A stretch of DNA of 8,102 nt, taken from contig JAXDJO010000062.1 in assembly GCA_034667525.1 (NCBI GenBank), forward strand, positions 1-8,102, written 5' to 3'. Positions within the stretch are counted from its first letter, which is position 1, and each line of letters opens with the position of its first letter. Positions 5,663 through 8,102 of this stretch are shown here, piece by piece. Origin of the DNA: DATAPE01 sp034667525 (GTDB lineage: Bacteria; Actinomycetota; CADDZG01; WHSQ01). Position numbers and translations under genes: made by a program. The notes under the pieces are model-generated. The model worked only from the letters and a program-made list of their open reading frames with translations. It searched no databases and was not told the DNA's origin.

Positions 5663-6844
5663 CTAACAGTAAGTCTCGATCAAAGTGTGGTGAGGACTGA
5701 AATCTGAGCTGTATCCGACCGACCAAACGCGAGTCGACTTGGGGACCTTAGCGATTCCCTCCAGGAAGCTACGACCTCTGTCTGCGCTCGGCACCACCGA
5801 CCATGTCGTACCGTCCCACCTCTCTATCAGGGTGGAATAGCTCAGGGTTTCGGGCACATTGCGCCATCCCGCTGCCCACAAGTTGCCATTTGGCGCGCGA
5901 GTAACCGATTCGAGTTCGACCTCGTATCCGCCGTTCGCAGGAACAGCGTCAGCCACTAGGTTCCAGGAGGTTCCGTTCCAGCGCATGACGGAGTTTCCGA
6001 CCGCGAACGCGCTGGAGGACGAGATCGCAGTAACGCTGTTCAGTCTCTGCCACCCCGTTGTGAATGCTGCGCCGGTCCAGCCTTTATCACTAAACTTCTC
6101 GATGAGGGCGCCCCCTGTCCGCGCGCCTGTCACTGCATCAACTTTCTCGTACTCCCCCACCGCCCATAGCTGTGAAGTACCCGGTATCTTGGCAATTCCA
6201 AAAAGCCGGCTAGAGGTCCCGTGACCGGGCACCCAAAAGCCCTGCCATGCGCTGCCGTTCCAATGTATCGCCAGCGGACGGTCTGCACCAGTGGAACTAT
6301 CAACGTAGGAACCAACCGCCCAGATGTTCGAAGCCGAAAGAGCAACGATGGCATTCAATTCATTCCCCGATGTGTCGGGGTTGGGACTATCAATGATCTT
6401 CCAGGCCGTCCCATCCCAATGCTCCACCAAGGTCTCTGAGCTGACGGGATCGTCCGTGAAGGTCCCATGCGCGCCGACTGCCCAGATGTTGTTCCCGCTG
6501 ATCGCCGTGACGGCGTTCAACCGGTTGCCCCTGTTCTCGCTTACACCGTCAACAGAGTCAGTGGCGTTTGGGGTGGTCACGACCTTCCAGGCGGTGCCGT
6601 CCCAATGCTCGACCAGCGTGGATTCAGGAGCGGGGCTCTCCGCGTTGGAATACCTTCCCACTGCCCACGCGTTCGAGGAAGAGATCGCGGTCACGTCATT
6701 AAGCTCGTTGTCGTTGAGGGTTGGGTCCACGTTGGGGCTAGAGACGATGCTCCACGATCCACATGCGGGGAGTGCGTGAGAAAGGGTTGGAACCAACACC
6801 AAAGCAACAACAGATACCGCCAGTGCTGTCACCTTGAGACGCAT
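5663..6844 (-). CDS. Exported seven-bladed Trp-rich beta-propeller protein
   Basis: This 393-residue protein has a signal peptide (residues 1-24, MRLKVTALAVSVVALVLVPT then LSHA). Seven related repeats of about 45-60 residues follow. Each begins like LN-x-V-T-A-I-S-S-S-N-x-W-A-V-G and ends with a strand pair like LVEHWDGTAWKVV-x-SPN. The seventh repeat breaks off at TLIETYC, the C-terminus. The missing half, GSWSIVSSPN, stands at the N-terminus right after Cys28, so the ring closes by pairing the two ends. Cys28 and Cys393, the last residue, are the only cysteines. Similar repeat proteins are common in Chloroflexi and actinobacteria without assigned function; I infer a binding role outside the cell and see no catalytic motif. 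ATG 6844 was chosen over an upstream TTG at 6868 because GGGGGAG lies 6 bases before it and the signal peptide then begins normally. LPAC before Cys28 is a poor lipobox, so a lipoprotein cannot be excluded. Confidence 0.85.
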   Translation of the reverse strand: MRLKVTALAVSVVALVLVPTLSHALPACGSWSIVSSPNVDPTLNDNELNDVTAISSSNAWAVGRYSNAESPAPESTLVEHWDGTAWKVVTTPNATDSVDGVSENRGNRLNAVTAISGNNIWAVGAHGTFTDDPVSSETLVEHWDGTAWKIIDSPNPDTSGNELNAIVALSASNIWAVGSYVDSSTGADRPLAIHWNGSAWQGFWVPGHGTSSRLFGIAKIPGTSQLWAVGEYEKVDAVTGARTGGALIEKFSDKGWTGAAFTTGWQRLNSVTAISSSSAFAVGNSVMRWNGTSWNLVADAVPANGGYEVELESVTRAPNGNLWAAGWRNVPETLSYSTLIERWDGTTWSVVPSADRGRSFLEGIAKVPKSTRVWSVGYSSDFSPHHTLIETYC

Positions 6845-6850
6845 GGTTGA

Positions 6851-6857
6851 CTCCCCC
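6851..6857 (-). promoter_or_regulatory. Ribosome binding site fixing the propeller gene start
   Basis: GGGGGAG on the minus strand, 6 bases before ATG 6844-6842. It favours this ATG over the in-frame TTG at 6868-6866, which would place the ribosome site inside the gene. Confidence 0.7.
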
Positions 6858-7005
6858 GGAGTAGGCAAGACTATGGGAGAAAGTTACACCAGCGATTGCA
6901 CCGTTTGAGCCTCGTCTATAGGTATTTACACCGGCTTGATCGTTGCAACCTGCGGAACGCGATTTGGTTAGTACGACTCGTGGGGAGGCCCGAGACGGGG
7001 GGTGG

Positions 7006-7474
7006 ACGGTCCCTTCTCAGTGCAGATCCCAGCCCTTCACGAAGAAGCAGCCGCGTGATCGTGCTCGCTTCCACCCGGACACCCAGTTTGCCGAACTCTC
7101 CTTAGATCCTCATCTAGCCCAGCGAGGATTCTCCTTGGCCATCCGGATCACAAGCTCCCGCACCAGGGGATCGAGAGCCGGCGCGTTCGCTTCGGCTTGC
7201 AGGTCCACTTGCGACGGACTAGGTCACGATGCCAGCGGAGCAAAGTCGCCGGGGTGACGACGAAGCTCGACCACCGCTCCTTGGGAAGGATGCGAGATGC
7301 GGCCGCGAGGAAGAGGTTCTCGAAGCGCGAAAGCTTGGGCCGAGGGGCCTGGCGCTGCAGAATCTTTACTTGGTGGCGGAGGACCAGGATCTCGGCTTCT
7401 CGGTCCCGCGCCTCACCCGCCGGAGCCAGCCGGAGGCCGAAGCGGAGAACCATATAGAGGAGGGAGAACAGCAT
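7006..7474 (-). pseudogene. Integrase-core transposase remnant with frameshifts and in-frame stops
   Basis: The first 327 bases from ATG 7474 read MLFSLLYMVLRFGLRLAP, then EAEILVLRHQVKILQRQAPR, then LPKERWSSFVVTPATLLRWH and RDLVRRKWTCKPKR. This is the N-terminal helix-turn-helix region of IS3/IS481-like transposases with a DDE (rve) core. Near 7180-7195 the frame slips, and the next frame gives PALDPLVRELVIRMAKENPRW. A second one-base slip follows at TGGGC (about 7117-7122). The third frame then carries TAG (7116-7114) and TAA (7104-7102) where the family has Tyr and Gln in WGYRRIQGEL, and continues GEFGKLGVRVEASTITRLLL. Similarity fades near 7006 before the catalytic Asp-Asp-Glu core, which is missing. 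The element is dead by at least five independent lesions. No SD sequence precedes the ATG. Confidence 0.85.
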
Positions 7475-7591
7475 CGACGCATCTAGGGACCGTTCGTCGG
7501 AGGATGCATCGCGTTTTGGTACCCCTCACGATCGGGTTCGCTATAAGTTTCGCCGGTCGTTAGTCAGTGGCATGTGTCTCCTAATGTGTGA
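7475..7591. other. Intergenic sequence, nothing recognised
   Basis: This lies between two diverging remnants. It may contain the end of the insertion element represented by the transposase relic, but I could not find matching terminal inverted repeats or a target duplication. Confidence 0.25.
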
Positions 7592-7870
7592 GAGGACGGG
7601 CTCGAGCTCGGAGGAGGTAAGCCCGAGACGGTCGTCGGTGCTCCCTGGTTGGATCTCATCGTGGTCAAGGACGTCCGCAGTCTGGTGGTGGAGGTCAAGG
7701 GAGAGGACGCTGACAGCTACGCATCGGCACAGATGAACTTCCTGATGGTTATAGGCCAGATCACTTCACGGATGACGGAAGACTTCGATGACTTTGCCGT
7801 CGCAATCCCCGCTGTCTCTTTTCATCTCCTGCCGTTCTCTCGCCCCTACTCACGAAATCTTGTGCGTTAG
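7592..7870 (+). pseudogene. Remnant of a PD-(D/E)XK nuclease-like protein
   Basis: An open frame runs from just after a TGA (7589-7591) to TAG (7868-7870), with a TTG at 7649 the earliest plausible start. It reads GAPWLDLIVVKDVRSLVVEV then KGEDADSYASAQMNFLM, VIGQITSRMTED and FAVAIP. The core, an Asp (WLDLIV) followed about a dozen residues later by Glu-x-Lys (VVEVKG), is the metal-binding motif of PD-(D/E)XK restriction-like nucleases. The QxxFLxxxGQxxxRM segment and AVAIP fit a group of poorly described proteins of that fold. The N-terminal helix is missing and the last 20 residues lose the pattern, suggesting truncation or a frameshift near 7810. A short functional protein of 73 residues is possible but unlikely. 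It sits beside a tRNA attachment-like site, a place where such genes are often carried by mobile elements. Confidence 0.5.
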
Positions 7871-7872
7871 TG

Positions 7873-7894
7873 ATGTGGACCAAATGTGGACCAG
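7873..7894 (+). repeat. Tandem 11-bp direct repeat ATGTGGACCA(A/G)
   Basis: ATGTGGACCAA (7873-7883) is followed at once by ATGTGGACCAG (7884-7894). The period of 11 bases puts both copies on one face of the helix. It lies 73 bases from the tRNA-Gly 3' half. Short direct repeats in such a position resemble the arm-type sites of tyrosine integrases or iteron-like protein sites. Two copies alone do not decide. Confidence 0.4.
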
Positions 7895-7966
7895 TAGCCG
7901 ATTCTCGACTCAGTACGGACTTCGGTCTCGGCTGAAAACCGGGCGCTGACCTGCCTTTTCGCTTCG

Positions 7967-8006
7967 AGCGGGCGACCAGATTCGAACTGGATCCTCACCT
8001 TGGCAA
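7967..8006 (-). other. 3' half of tRNA-Gly(GCC), likely integrase attachment site
   Basis: Reading leftward, the sequence starts with the anticodon loop TTGCCAA (8006-8000, anticodon GCC at 8004-8002). It then gives GGTGA (the 3' strand of the anticodon stem), a variable region, the T arm CCAG-TTCGAAT-CTGG, and the acceptor strand CGCCCGC with discriminator T (7974-7967). No 5' half exists: the bases to the right of 8006 form neither the 5' anticodon strand (TCACC), a D arm, nor the acceptor GCGGGCG. Compared with normal tRNA-Gly the stretch between the anticodon stem and the T loop is about two bases short. A tRNA 3' half cut exactly at the anticodon loop is the typical scar left by integrases that use tRNA genes. 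It is not a working tRNA. Confidence 0.7.
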
Positions 8007-8102
8007 AATTTCCAATGTGAATCCCTGACCAAGGCAAACGCGCGGTTTCCCCCAGTCAACGTCTGTTTTCGGTGTCACCCGAACACATCGATATGCACCA
8101 AC
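8007..8102. other. Right edge, nothing recognised
   Basis: No open frame of note. CCAAGG (8029-8034) is the inverse of CCTTGG at 7998-8003 in the tRNA piece, with 25 bases between them. This could be an integrase core pair or chance. If the tRNA half is a displaced end of an integrated element, this side would be the element. Confidence 0.2.

Noticed and set aside
6324..6779. Plus-strand 151-codon frame opposite the propeller gene
   Set aside because: It is the mirror of the repeat DNA of the minus-strand gene, and its own apparent repeats follow from that.
1079..6844. Protease and propeller genes as one two-gene operon
   Set aside because: They share a strand, but 1.4 kb of gene debris, including plus-strand fragments and hairpins after the propeller gene, lies between them.
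6915..6948. Possible promoter for the propeller gene (TTGCAA at 6948-6943, TATAGA at 6920-6915)
   Set aside because: The spacing between the two is 22 bases, too long for a sigma-70 type promoter, and the alternative with 17 bases has a poor -10 (ATACCT).
7967..8040. A complete tRNA-Gly gene
   Set aside because: No D arm, no 5' anticodon strand and no 5' acceptor strand can be formed from the bases right of 8006.
1..8102. CRISPR array, toxin-antitoxin pair or phage structural genes
   Set aside because: I found no regularly spaced repeats, no pair of small coupled genes with toxin-like features, and no phage head or tail proteins. The integrase is only a fragment.

Overview
The window looks like a stretch of a G+C-rich bacterial chromosome, most likely an actinobacterium or a similar soil lineage. 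The pointers are a GTG start with a strong purine-rich ribosome site, degraded transposases of types common in that phylum, the style of the secreted propeller and RTX-like sequences, and a tRNA-Gly(GCC) 3' half. The lineage is inferred from composition and protein style only.

Only two long genes look intact. Both read leftward and both encode exported proteins. Bases 1079-4219 encode a secreted subtilisin-type (S8) protease with a pro-region, a complete catalytic set, a pre-peptidase C-terminal-like domain, a seven-repeat FG-GAP/VCBS propeller and a C-terminal Ig-like domain. Bases 5663-6844 encode an exported seven-bladed beta-propeller of Trp/Gly-rich repeats. Its only two cysteines sit at the two ends of the propeller.

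Almost everything else is broken. From left to right: the frameshifted first codons of an IS3-type OrfA at the left edge (minus strand); a four-helix membrane protein gene split by two single-base slips (414-984, plus); and, between the two intact genes, a cluster of gene fragments at 4439-5523. The cluster holds an RTX-like C-terminal tail and a tyrosine integrase fragment lacking its first catalytic Arg (both minus), then an SRPBCC-domain fragment, an MFS transporter fragment and a YVTN-propeller fragment (all plus). The right flank holds a heavily decayed integrase-core transposase (7006-7474, minus), a remnant of a PD-(D/E)XK nuclease-like protein (7592-7870, plus), an 11-bp tandem repeat, and the 3' half of tRNA-Gly(GCC) ending in its anticodon loop (7967-8006, minus), which looks like an integrase attachment site.

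The picture is of a repeatedly invaded and eroded spot near a tRNA-Gly gene in which two secreted-protein genes have stayed intact. The two are not an operon, since about 1.4 kb of fragments separates them. Both are exported propeller proteins, but nothing in the sequence proves that they work together. I did not find a convincing new multi-gene system. The most interesting items are the end-to-end cysteine pair in the propeller protein, the protease architecture, and the density of pseudogene fragments beside a tRNA attachment site.
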